NCBI RefSeq assembly: GCF_028453695.1
Contig: NC_135781.1
Coordinates: forward strand, 12,709,640 to 12,773,639
Source: Augochlora pura
Lineage: Eukaryota > Arthropoda > Insecta > Hymenoptera > Halictidae
Length of the DNA stretch: 64,000 bases
Reading direction: 5' to 3'
The translations under genes and the position numbers were made by a program. This document shows positions 35,258 to 46,204 of this stretch, in pieces. Each line of letters begins with the position of its first letter. Position 1 is the stretch's first letter. A model generated the notes under the pieces. That model had not been told where the DNA came from, did not search any database, and saw only the letters and a program-made list of their open reading frames with translations.

Positions 35258-35648
35258 GTAAGATTGCATCGATTTTAATGAAAAATATGAATATGCTTTT
35301 CATATTAAAATTAACTTCAATATTTTAGGAAACGTGTGAAATCTCACCTCCGACAAAATTTCTATTTCTCTAGTTTATACTCCTTCCGTATCGAAAGCAA
35401 TAATTATCAAATTTGTAAATTTGCAGGAAAATAACATTCGCCGGTTAATTATATAAAATAAAAGTTAAAGAAATACTTATTATACTCGTATAGCTGTATC
35501 ATACTTAATAAATTATGCTTACACATTGAAATAAATGATAGAACAGGTGTAAAACATTAAAATGGGAATTCATTGGTTTCCAAAAGTACTTACATTAATA
35601 TTAATTTTATTTTAATATCACTTTTCATTAAAATCAATGCAATCTTAC
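35258..35648. repeat. Inverted repeat, 27-bp arms, 337-bp spacer
   Basis: GTAAGATTGCATCGATTTTA and the next seven bases at 35258-35284 are mirrored at 35622-35648 with one mismatch. The adjoining AT-rich sequences also show patchy complementarity. It may be the ends or inner arms of an AT-rich DNA element whose termini I cannot locate, since no clear target-site duplication was found. Confidence 0.6.
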
Positions 35649-37703
35649 TAACTTAATTGTACTTTTTGAGATATTAGGAAAAATAGTTCATTGGATAATG
35701 ATTAAAGAATTGTTTCTAGAAATTGCTATTGATTAGGATGATAAATAAATTAAAAGACGATGTTCCGTCAATTATTTATTTAGGCTCATAATGAAAATTT
35801 AAAAAATGCATCTTGTCTAATCTTTCTAACATCTGAAAAATATACCACATATCCGGTCCAATTTTCAAAAAGTGATTCCGTTCAAAATAGCATGTAATCA
35901 GTTCCATGAGCTATGGGCAAAGTAGCTTCCTGTCATTCGTTTAGTTGAGAGTCGATAGTGTATCTTCACAAACGTATAAAATTCCTTTATTTATCATCCA
36001 ATACTCTTAAGAGGACTCGTCGAGTTCACCAAGCTCGGCCCGACCCGTAGGCGGCATCGTTTTCAATCCAATCGAATTAGGAGCCACGCTAATGGTCATA
36101 TAAGTTTGGATACGAACAGACTGGATAAATCACTTCGCGTCACGTGTCTCGGTATCTAGGAAGAGGATCTTCTATTTTCTGATCTCCCCGCGCAACTTGG
36201 TTAACCGAACTCTTTTATGCGAAACGAACTTTCAAAGTTTGATGACTGGACTGCGGCTTCCTGTGCTTTCATGGAACTTCCGAACGTATATATACATAAA
36301 TAATGAGTTTCCTTTGTCAAACATTAATCGCATCTCCATTTTACGAGTATCTTTCTTTTCAATCCTTTATAACTCTATATTGTAGCACTATAACCTAATT
36401 CTGTTTTTAAAGCATTCTGTTCTGTCGGATTTTCAAATCTTGCGTCACACGTCGGACCAGCTTCAAAATATTTTGAAATATGGTTATCCGATTACATAAT
36501 CTTGTTTACACCCATGTGCAAAATTCGGTCTACGAAGAGCAGAAAAATTCGCTCGAAGAAATGTTATTAACGCTTCTACTTTAACTTTTTAATGCGGGAT
36601 CTTAACTTAACGAAACGAAGGACGCTGATAAAAGTTGCACGAAATGCGAGTTGCTTCTTCAGTAGATATTGCAGAAATTATAAAGAATATGCGCCACTTT
36701 AAAAATGTTTTCGTATATAATACTTAAAAATGTAACTTTGGTATGTATGATATAATCGGTGAAAATTGAATACCGTGCAAATCCGACTTTCCTGGAGTCT
36801 TTATTAAACCACGCAGGTGGATGTCTTATCGGCAAAAAGTTTAATTCCCGACTTTGTCGTCGGCGCCGTTTTTCCTTCGGGACCAATTATAACAATACGG
36901 GTGAGTTATCGACAATATCGGCCGACTGAATTTTTTAATCGGTTTCGATAGGTCACGACAAGATTGCTGACAATATCCGCGAACGCGAACGTGGCTACTC
37001 CATTCTTTACTATCTCCGGGTGTCCTCTTCGAATTTACGGCGCGAGTCCGACGTCACGCGTAAATCTCGGCAGACGCGGGGTCGCGGGAAATTGGAAAAA
37101 CGGATCCGCGATTGGTGATCCATCCGGACTGTCGTACATCGATGCATATTTTAATGATGAATGGAAATTCTGGATCGTTTGGTGGTCTCGCGACAAATCC
37201 ATCCGCTTGTTTTGTATTACACATTTTCGATTTTCTTCTTTCTGCTTTCCTTTTCCGTTCCATCCGGTTGCCTTTCGCTTTTCGATCGGTTTATTCCGTC
37301 GCATCGCTTACCTTTTATTACCGGTAAACTGTCGAAACGCGTCGCTAATTAATAGTTCTTATTACTATTGTGTCGCGTTTATTATTATGCAAACGCACAG
37401 CACATGCATCCAATGAAATAATACGTAAAAGAAGCACTACATAATTAATGTTAACATAATGATAACAATATAATAATAGAGGGCTGGAACTCGAAACATA
37501 ATTTGACGTGAATCTACTGGTTATAATATTAAACACATATTAATAATATATAATATTATACATATTAATAAGAAATAAAGACCAACATATTAACGTAGAA
37601 AGAATGGAGGATGGAGGAGTGGGGGGAAAGAAAGAGAAGAGTTTCATTTTAAGTTTTATTTTCTGAGAGCATTTTAAACAACTTTTTTCTTTACAAGTTA
37701 TTG
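35649..37703. other. Mostly AT-rich, one GC block, no gene
   Basis: GC-richer at about 36000-36200 and 36840-37350. A 150-codon frame at 36964-37416 overlaps antisense frames and has no recognisable domain. No other structure noted. Confidence 0.35.
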
Positions 37704-37874
37704 TTTACAAGTTATTAACAAAAGAACATTGACTAATGAGAAGCGAGCACTGCTGACACGAGGTAGCTGAACCAATGAACAAAACTGGTTTTTAACCGCT
37801 TGTTGGTTCGGCCGCCTCGCACCAGCGGAGCTCGTTTCTTATTGGTCAACGTTGTTTTGTTAATAACTTGTAAA
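37704..37874. repeat. Long hairpin: gapless 68-bp inverted repeat
   Basis: Positions 37708-37775 pair with 37803-37870 without any indel: every pair sums to 75578. By eye 55 of 68 positions are complementary, and several mismatches would be G-U pairs in RNA. Pairing continues a few bases outward (GTTTA/ATTTA). The loop is 27 nt. The inner parts of the arms are GC-rich (GAGGTAGC; GGCCGCCTCGC) and the outer parts AT-rich (CAAGTTATTAACAAAA). It could be a palindromic MITE, the foldback of an element, or a small-RNA precursor. No TSD was established. Confidence 0.8.
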
Positions 37875-38888
37875 TAGTACCTCGGAAAAAATTAATGTGG
37901 AGAAAAGGCTTGCTTGAAATGACCTCAGGTAACTCCCGTTTCCGTTTTGTCGATTATTAGATATTTTTGGGACACCCTGTATACATATATAAATAGGAAC
38001 GAGTCAGGTAGTAAAATAGCAAAACTACCTTAAATTCGAATGATATCAATTGTTCGGTTACAACGACAATGTAGACCCTGATAACATATTTCAGTGACAT
38101 TACAATCGATGAGGAGTTCCCTTTCTTGAATAATTACAGAAATTACTTCAACCATGCTATTATTTGTACTAAATAGTATCCTCATATATTTCAACATGCT
38201 CCTGTTAGTGGTTATTACGGGTCTTCATAATTCTGGAAACATCAAACTTGGTTAATGAAGTCGTACATAAAGCAGTGGAATCAATTGACGTTATAATATC
38301 GGGTAACCACGTTGGAACATGTTATTACACCGTTCCATTTGTCTTTGTTCGTAATTTGATCCTGCAATTGTTGACTACAATTAAAAAATGTAATGAATAA
38401 AGCATCTATGTTTGACATCAGTTTTATAGTTCTTTATTATTATTTTCTTACATGAGTGTCATTCAGGTTACATGATTACTTTCTGTACATATTATAAATT
38501 CTATAATAAATTTAAAGACTATATTTTTCATAAACGCTATAAATCGAGCAATATAGTTTATACCTATACCACATGCAGAATCAACACCTGAAGATCTATA
38601 AGTATAGTTATGGGGATCTTCATTTAATACCGTTAGATATGAAAATTGTTTTTTTTTACGTTGCAGTAATACAAATTTCACGTAAAGGCGATGAGTGGAC
38701 AGCAAACTTATTATCTATAAATTATAAACTAACAATAATTTCAGACTACAGTAGAACCAAACTGTGATATATAATAGCAACCCTACGCCGATGTGTTATG
38801 AAATTCAGCCCGGTTAGTAGTTCCTCCGACGAAGCCATAAATATATTCAACGTAATAAACACAGATCACCGGCGCATAAAAGCATATA
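37875..38888. other. AT-rich, no gene seen
   Basis: GGGACACCCTGTATACATAT at about 37969 resembles the tail motif of unclassified insect repeats. Frames at 38463-38767 overlap antisense with no domain. Confidence 0.35.
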
Positions 38889-39104
38889 TTAGGTCTACCG
38901 GAAAGTTCTGTCCGTTTGTTACGTGAAAGAACATAATGAATTTTTCGTAGAGTTAATGGAATTTATTGTGCAATATAATTTCTGTCGTTACTTACGACCT
39001 TTTTAGATCTTTATAATCTAAGAAATACCATTTTTTAAAAAGACTTATACGATATATAGAAAAATAAAGTGACATTGTCGGACAGAATTTTTCGGTAGAC
39101 CTAA
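38889..39104. mobile_element. Mariner-type MITE (copy 2), well-kept TIRs
   Basis: The left end begins TTAGGTCTACCGGAAAGTTC and the right end, reverse complemented, TTAGGTCTACCGAAAAATTC; both continue with TGTCCG. By eye 24 of 26 terminal bases agree. TA flanks both sides (38887-38888 and 39105-39106). 216 bp, no coding capacity. It aligns with the 1067-1290 copy. The better TIR match suggests it is younger or closer to the founder. A transposase recognising TTAGGTCTACC ends must exist or have existed elsewhere. Confidence 0.8.
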
Positions 39105-39106
39105 TA

Positions 39107-40707
39107 TTTACGGGTACGGAGAAAATTAATTAAAAAATTTTCAGAACAAGATTCACAGAAAGTGAAATTTTAATGCCGATCATAGCTGAACGTCGTTTGT
39201 AATAGGATAATAATATTGGAACAAATTCCTTCTTCTTTGGCAGAATTCTGGAAGTTATTGGTTGGACCTCGCTCTCGTCGACACGTTTTAAAAAGCGAGA
39301 ACCAGCGAATTGCTCAATGGAACCCAGCGAGCCCAATCGATTTCTGCGGCGCGTGTTGGCTGATCAAACAAGCGGATCTAGGATGATTAATGTTGTCGGA
39401 GAATGTTCGGGATGTTCTTCACGCTTTAAGTATACAATTACACTCGAAGTCCATCACTTTTCTGTTATCGGGACTGTGAACGTTCGCCATTTTTACAGGA
39501 ATTGTATACGTCCGTCTTGGAATGTGATTGATTTTTTTGCAAATATGCTCTGTCCCTTCTTATCATTTCGACGGCAGCACAAAGGACCTGAAAAATGTCA
39601 TGGAAGTATTTCATCCAATTAATTTCAAATTGCTAAGTAAAGTTGGACGACGTCAAATATTTGTTCAACATTCTTGCGAATCTTAATGAAATTAAGAGAT
39701 TGTAATACATTAGCGCATGCATTCAATTTTAAGTAATAACAAGTCATATTGATTATTATGATACATTTTTTAAATAGTGTAACTATGATATAATTTATCA
39801 ATAATATGAATGGAACAGATTTTGTGAATAATATAATTACGACACATTTCTTTAAAAACTGCGTTGGCTCAAATTCTCGCGACGTCGTGTGATCGATCGT
39901 CAAAGTGTTACGTGGGTACCAAGTATTTTGCGCGTAAAGGTAATTTTCCTGATCATACAAGGTATATTATTGATCGATAGCTGAAGAGGAATAAAGTGGT
40001 AGGAATAGAGCTTAGTAGTTCTTGCTTGAATTATCATGATAGAATTTCGCTAACGTCACGAGCTTGACGAGTATGAAAGCGACTAGTGCAAAAGTGATGG
40101 AGTTCGAGTATACGTGGAAATCGCGCGTGCAACCGTTGCCAGAAATTAGATGACGCGTGACCGGGTTGAAGATCAGAAGAAGAGTTTCGACGGTAAAAAC
40201 GCGAACGTAATTTTCTGTGATCGTGATCGCAGCGCGATCGTCGCGCATTTTCCCGAGCGCGCCGGTTTGAGTACGGACGCGGCTTCATTAACGGACGGAA
40301 ACAAACCGGGCGACCGGCTGTCTTCTGATCCGGGGCTGCGACGTTAACAATGCGCCGTCGAAGACGATAAATTCGTTAACACGGTCATTTACATCGAGAG
40401 AGCACCGGTAATACTGTGAATCGGCGATCGAGCACATATCCTAGCCACTGTTCCGCGCGGGCTTATTGTCAGCGCGCTGTACGCTCGAGTTAATCGATAA
40501 CTGTGCGAACCGTGTTCAGAGAGCATCTCTAATATTCCCATTGTCTTTGAACAGACGTCCCCGTTGGTCTTCGGTGCGCGGAGGCTTTCTATAGGATAGA
40601 AAAGACAAGGTCGGAAGTAGGAAGTTGGCATCCAAAGTTGGTCCCCGCCTAATTTCGACGGAGTCGTTGTGTTATATGCGCCGGTGTACATAAGCGGGCC
40701 GGGCTAG
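39107..40707. other. GC-richer blocks and AT-rich interval, no gene
   Basis: 39210-39620 and 40030-40707 are GC-richer, with AT-rich sequence between. Frames at 39317-39622, 39625-39960 and 40389-40691 have no recognisable domain. Confidence 0.35.
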
Positions 40708-40723
40708 AGCCCGCGCGCGGGCT
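40708..40723. repeat. Perfect 16-bp GC palindrome
   Basis: AGCCCGCGCGCGGGCT is its own reverse complement and contains CGCGCGCG, which favours Z-DNA or cruciform structure. The preceding GCGGGCCGGGCTAGAGCCCG gives an alternative hairpin. It sits in a CpG-rich block with no gene assigned. Confidence 0.8.
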
Positions 40724-43522
40724 TGTTTCTCCCCCATACGTGTCCTCATCTGTAAGTGTGTCACCGGGAATTTATCTGTGTACACGCTATAATATAATAC
40801 AACTCGATACCGTCTTGGTTTCTAAGTTTCTAGCCGCATAGCGTGCTCATGATTAATCCCAGTTATATGGGAGGAGTCGTGAAATCATCGCGAAGCTCCG
40901 TCCAAGTTCCGCTTGTATTGGTGGAAGAAGCGATACAGAGACCAACGACGCCGGCAACCGTCACGTTGGTAAACTTCCGAGTTGCGACGAATCCGGTTGA
41001 CGACATTAGTTGCCCGATGTCGCGATTAAGCGTCGCAATAAGCACCTATTTGCGCCTCGAGCCCCGCGACGGCGCGGCATCCCGGATGAGAAATTGAATC
41101 ACGACGGGAGGGCCGGGCACGACCGTTTTCTACGACTTGTATCAGGTCATTTCACGAATCTTCGCGTACTTCGTCGCGCGAAATATTAAACATCGCCGGG
41201 CTATCTCTCGACCTGCAATCTGTTTGCCGACGGATCATGCTCGTCGTTCCGGCGGTCTGCGAGGCGGACTTCGATAAATATGTATATGCTCGCGAGCTGT
41301 CGATGTTCTCTCCGCCTTGAAGCGGATCCTGACGAATATTACGGTAAGCGATGCGTATTACAGTGACTTCGCGTGTAAAATCGGCCGCGCGATTATTTAA
41401 AGTTTTTCACATTATATTTTTCATACGTTCTGCACAAATGTAATAAACGATTGCGAAAATAAAAGACATTTACGGAACGTTGATCAGAATATATCCGCCT
41501 CGATGATCAAATATTTCTATGTTAAAGCATGCATCATTTCAATAATTTTTAAACATCCGCAATAAAAATTACGGTTAAAAAGCAACGATAATTCAGAGTT
41601 CAGAACATTATTTTTCCGATTAAGCATTTCAATTGGATAAAAGCGACGAGGAAGTATTATTGGATTGGTTTGCATTTTCGAGCACGTCCTAATTGCGCAA
41701 AATCCACGATGTAGCAATTACAACGAATTGTGTTGCAATGGAACAATAACATTTACGCGATTGTAAAAAATGAGGAAATTCAGTGACGGAGAAGGGAATC
41801 GCGAACAGGTTGTATCAGAACCGTTTATCACGTCGACGGGGGGTGGCAGTTAGGATCAATACGGAAGATATTGAATTAATCGTTGATCGACGGGAAACTC
41901 GAACGAGGGACGTCGGTAAAGGAGGCAGATTCGAAGTTGGGAACTTGCGTCCCGAAGCTTGTCGCGACGTGAACTCGGCGCGGCTCGGTGGACTTGTCGC
42001 GCGTAATCTCGAGATTGCGAAGCGGAACGAAGGAAGGAGCGAGCGATGAACAAAAAAGGCGTCGTAGAAACGTGGTGGAATGGACGACTGGAGGGAGGTG
42101 AGGGCGAGGGGACGAAGAAGATGGAACGGCAGCAAGAGTCTATCCGTAGGTACGTGCGACTAAATGAAAGGAATGTAAATCATAAAAAGTTACGAGCTTT
42201 TAAATCTCCTACAAGGTGGTGCACGTTCGCTTTAATTACCTTACATCTCTCATTCCTCCCTCGCCCGCCGGCTCCTTGGTCGTCGGAGAGGGGAAGGGTG
42301 GCGGTGCCGGTGGTTCTAGTTCTTGCCAGTGCTTGCCGGGTCCCTTCGAGGGAACGGGGTTAGAACGAGTCGACTGCGTTTCTTCCTTTTACCGCGTTCT
42401 CTGTCCTTTAGCTAGCACCCCTCTCCTCCGTCTTCCACCTCTCATTTGCATTCCGCGAAAACGAGTATCTTCTGCGGCCCCCTCGCTCCTTCGGCTATCT
42501 CGTTCCAACGAGCCGCCATCTAGGGGCGGCGAGGCTCTCTCGCTCGTAGAAATTTTCTACCGCGAATAGATCACCTTCAGGCCCGCCACGCTCTTGGGGA
42601 TAATTAGCTACGTGGCCGTGGAGCACTCACGTCCTGATATGCGGTGTATACCATAGAGGAAAAAAGGAAGAGGCGGTAGGAGGGTGCCGGCCCGGCGGAG
42701 GGCCGGCGAACGACCCAGCCGGAGCAAAAGGGAAACGGAAGAAAGGATCTGGAAAAACCATATGTACACGTTCATCGTGTTCGTTATTAACGCCGCCGTC
42801 GAGGGATTTGCTCGCAAATGCTGCGCAACCGAGATATGCAATCTCGCCGTGAAGAAGGGCCCTAACCGGCGCGAGGGGGCATTGCTTTCTAAGTGATCGC
42901 GAGATAAGTGAAACATTCCCTTCCGTCACGATGTCTCCCACGCGATGCTGATATCTCTAAAATGGAGGCGAACACGCTTTACTTCTTTCCCGTTATTTGC
43001 CGGTCCTCCGCAGAGAGAGAGTCTCGCACCCGAGTTGATTGGCGAATCAGGCGGGGCTGTTCGCGGAAATAGGTCAGAGTGTCGTTCTCGAGAACGAGAC
43101 AGCGACGGTTACGAGTTTGTTCGAGGGAACAGTCTGATAACACAAACAGATTATCGAAATTTCGGCCAGCCATTTGGGGAATTAAATGTTCGTTTAAACG
43201 GCTGATTACTTTTTCATTGCGATATCGACAAATGGAGATTGAAACGGTGAGACGGGGTAAGGATGAATTGGATGGAAATTCCACAAGACGTGTGGTTTAA
43301 ATTTTCTTCTAGTGTTCTTGTACTAACAGGAAAAGGTCCCCAGAGTTCACGCTCACTTTTTGATGAGATCTGGTACAGTGATAGACCGTGTAAATCTGCA
43401 TCTAATGGTATTCAGTATCGAGGGTAAACGACTTATATATATATAGTTAAAGTTGTTAATAAAATACCAGAAATACGAGGGTTTAGATAGGACGGATCAA
43501 ACCACCCATCGTTCCTCCCATC
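40724..43522. other. Longest GC-rich region in the window, no gene
   Basis: CpG-rich for most of its length (to about 43280), broken by AT-rich DNA at 41380-41760. Many frames overlap on both strands (41783-42049, 41815-42135 minus, 42046-42363, 42216-42569, 42608-42941 minus, 42684-42896). None has a recognisable domain, so no exon is called, although a small exon cannot be excluded. Confidence 0.35.
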
Positions 43523-43745
43523 TACATCGGTCTTAAATCTGTCCTAACTTTGCCCTAAATCGATTCTAAAGGCGTCCAAAAACTGTCCCAAGACTATTCT
43601 AAAGCTGCTCTAAAACTGCTCTAAAACACACCGAATATTATACTAAAAGTTCTCTAAATTAGGCCTAATTTTGTCCAAAGTCGGTTCTAAATCTATCCTA
43701 AAACTCGTCTAAATTTGCTCTAAAACGGTCCTAAATCTGTCCCTG
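43523..43745. repeat. 11-bp minisatellite, about 20 phase-locked units
   Basis: A TAAA core (or a variant such as TAAC, TAAT, CAAA, GAAT) occurs every 11 bp at 43534, 43545, 43556, 43567, (43578), 43589, 43600, 43611, 43622, 43633, 43644, 43655, 43666, (43677), 43688, 43699, 43710, 43721 and 43732; the two in brackets are shifted by at most one base. Units read like CTAAAACTGCT, CTAAATCTGTC and CTAAATTTGCT. The units have diverged by substitution, yet the phase is kept for more than 200 bp with no net indel. The period is not a multiple of three, so coding does not explain it. Confidence 0.85.
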
Positions 43746-45047
43746 AAAATGTCATTATCTTTTAATTACTAATTGAAAAAGAAACAAAAGTAGAGCTATC
43801 TTGTGTATATTCTTTGTTCCGGAACAAATACATAAGAAACTTCGTCGGTTCGGACAGACTTTAAAGGATCGAATCACAAAGAAGCATGTGTTCGTGCACG
43901 ACCCGGGTTAGCTTTCTTTAGCGGCGATGCTTCGAGTCCGACCGCGCAAGCTCCTCTTTCATACGTTGTCTATGTACACTGCCAGAAAAGGAATATGTAA
44001 TGCACATTGTTCGAAGTTCCATGGGGGTGGCCTAATCAGTAGGAAACGTTATTTGCACACCGGCCATGTAGTGGGGTTAATTAACGATGTTTGACGAGGT
44101 CGTTGGAGGACTCGCGTCCAGTAAAGTCTCCTTCTCCTCTTGGCTTCCGTGTCGCAGTAACCCGTGGGGACTGAGAAGCTACCTTTGTTTATGTTACGAG
44201 GGGTGTTCGGAAAACTGGTATTGCTGGCGTCCCCGATCAAATACCTTCGAAATTTCATTACGCTAGGCAGGCGACTTCTAAATTCGTCTAGAATATGGTT
44301 ATTCTACATCTTCGGAGTCTGGAGTATCAAAATCTACCGCTCTGCTATTTTCACGATTTTCCTCTAGCTAACTAGCACAATGTAATGAAAAGTTGAGATA
44401 TCGATTCTTAGAAAATAGATTTCCACAAGTTCGTTCTGTCATCGGCTGCACAGTTTGAAAAGATTTCAAATTGCTGGTTGCATCGCACCTTTGCAGGTAT
44501 TTAATGGAATAAGCACCGGCAAATATAAAATATACAAAATAGAAATACAAAAAATTCATACATTATTATATTTGTTATACATTAATTTATATTTAATGCA
44601 TAAAATATAACATTATCCTATGTGTTCTGACTACCGAATTTGGGCCCGGTAAGAAACTCAAGCGAATCGCGCTGGGCGACGAACGTGTTAAACCTACGTT
44701 TCGCTAAAACAACTAGCTGTTTTGTTTTTCACGTTCATTATATTCCATTCTGACAAATATCTGCAACCTGTATTCATCAAACTAGTCACCTCTGAATAAT
44801 ATGAAGCTCAATTCGGTTTCTTAAAATGTTCGGAGTTATTGTCGACAATGGTTGTAACACGTATTGATGCACCATAAATTAGGTTAATAAGTCCGTATAA
44901 AGGTATCTGTTCTGAAACTGCGCGTTACGCGGCGAAATGTTCAGTATAATTACTTCAATAAATCACGTTCTTATGTAACGAATATACCTTCTGTGAATGT
45001 TCGCTTTATACCGAAGCTAAAAGTCTGGTAAATGAAAGATGAGCGTA
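43746..45047. other. Mixed composition; solitary TTAA-element end
   Basis: GC-richer at 43860-44240, AT-rich after. At about 44662-44694 the sequence GCGAATCGC, then GCTGGGCGACGAACGTG and TTAA looks like the right end of a piggyBac-like element: it has the same ACGTG-TTAA tip as element A and a small palindrome inside. No left end was found. Frames are short and unrecognised. Confidence 0.4.
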
Positions 45048-45111
45048 GACTACTACATATAAATATATGTAGTAGTTACCGCATTAATATATGCGGATAA
45101 AATCTTATCTT
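45048..45111. repeat. Three consecutive small hairpins
   Basis: CTACTACATAT-AAAT-ATATGTAGTAG (45050-45075), then CCGCAT-TAATAT-ATGCGG (45079-45096), then GATAA-AATC-TTATC (about 45096-45109). Each stem is perfect. Three stems in a row in 60 bp is more than chance suggests even in AT-rich DNA. No TSD or known element end adjoins them. Confidence 0.7.
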
Positions 45112-45812
45112 AGGATTTGTTACTTCATATTAGATAGAACAATGGCAAATAAAAGATGCACGTGGTTTATTACGTAAGTACTTACACGTGTTTTTAATTA
45201 GTTTAACCTTTAGTTTAACCTTAAACACTAGCGGGGTATCATTTTCCCAAACGAGACTTTAATCGTATAGTTTCGTTTTATGATCATGAAACGATAATGA
45301 TGTCTAAACAAAATGAAAGCATTAAAAGTATTGAACGTTCGACTAATAATCGAAACTGCCATCGCGTATGTAAAAGCCTGTTACAATTTTCAAGATAATA
45401 GTTTTCCCGCTACGATGTCCCCATTCGAAGATTCGGTAATTCTTTCCTTAGTCCTTTCGAGCTTTATGCACTGGTAAACCCATTTTTGAAAGTGGTTCCA
45501 ACTGGTTGATGAATAAAAGATGGCATCATTCAATTCATCAAAGCGAGTACATTCTCTGTGAGAGCTAACATGGTCCTATTCAACGAGCCGTAACCTTAGA
45601 ATGGCTAACGGGATAGACGAGGCTTTCCACGCTCGATAGTCCCGAAATATTGAAATTATAAGCACACGTTTATTATTTGAATTTTTCAAGGTATACACTA
45701 ACATATTACTCGTGTACCATCCATTCTTATTAATAATTGAAGATATTTTTTCATATTAAAAAGATTTTATTAAAATTTGGTCAGAAACAAGGGTACGGTA
45801 CAATTAATGTTA
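45112..45812. other. AT-rich, no gene seen
   Basis: TTAACCTTTAG followed closely by TTAACCTTAAACACTAG at about 45203-45230 resembles element tips, but no partner was found. No supported gene. Confidence 0.35.
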
Positions 45813-46204
45813 TCTATTTTTAATGACATAATGGATAAAAAAATAATTAGTACATTATATTACCATTTAATAATATACAGCTTCGAAAAGGATCTACTAT
45901 TTTATTCTATCAGCCTAATGATGAGCCTATCTTTCATTCTATCAGACCAAATGATGACATTGTTAATTGATAATAATTTTACACTGCTGTATAGAAATTG
46001 TCTATTTTTAATAGCATAATGGACGAAAAAAGAATTAGTGCATTTTATTACTATTTAATAATATACAGCTTCGAAAAAGATCTACTATTTTATTCTATCA
46101 GTCTAATCATGAGCCTATCTTTTATTCTATCATCCTATCTAACTCTATCAGACCAAATAATGACGTTGTTAATTAATAATAGTTTCATACTGCTGTATAG
46201 AAAC
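45813..46204. repeat. Tandem duplication (188-bp offset) with both copies open
   Basis: Copy 1 (45813-46000) and copy 2 (46001-46204) begin TCTATTTTTAAT and end CTGTATAGAAA. Copy 2 has an 18-bp in-frame insertion (TCCTATCTAACTCTATCA). In each copy one frame stays open and encodes related products: both contain YSFEKDLLFYSIS and MSLSFIL, ending LLYRN. The frames run 45777-46019 and 45998-46210, offset from each other because 188 is not a multiple of three. The predicted peptides are hydrophobic and AT-biased. I do not recognise them and do not call them genes. Confidence 0.75.

Noticed and set aside
36964..37416. 150-codon open frame
   Set aside because: Several antisense frames overlap it and no motif is recognisable.
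44640..44698. A complete TTAA element ending at 44.69 kb
   Set aside because: The right end looks genuine, but no left end with matching TIR occurs in the expected 200-500 bp, so it is only mentioned in a region entry.
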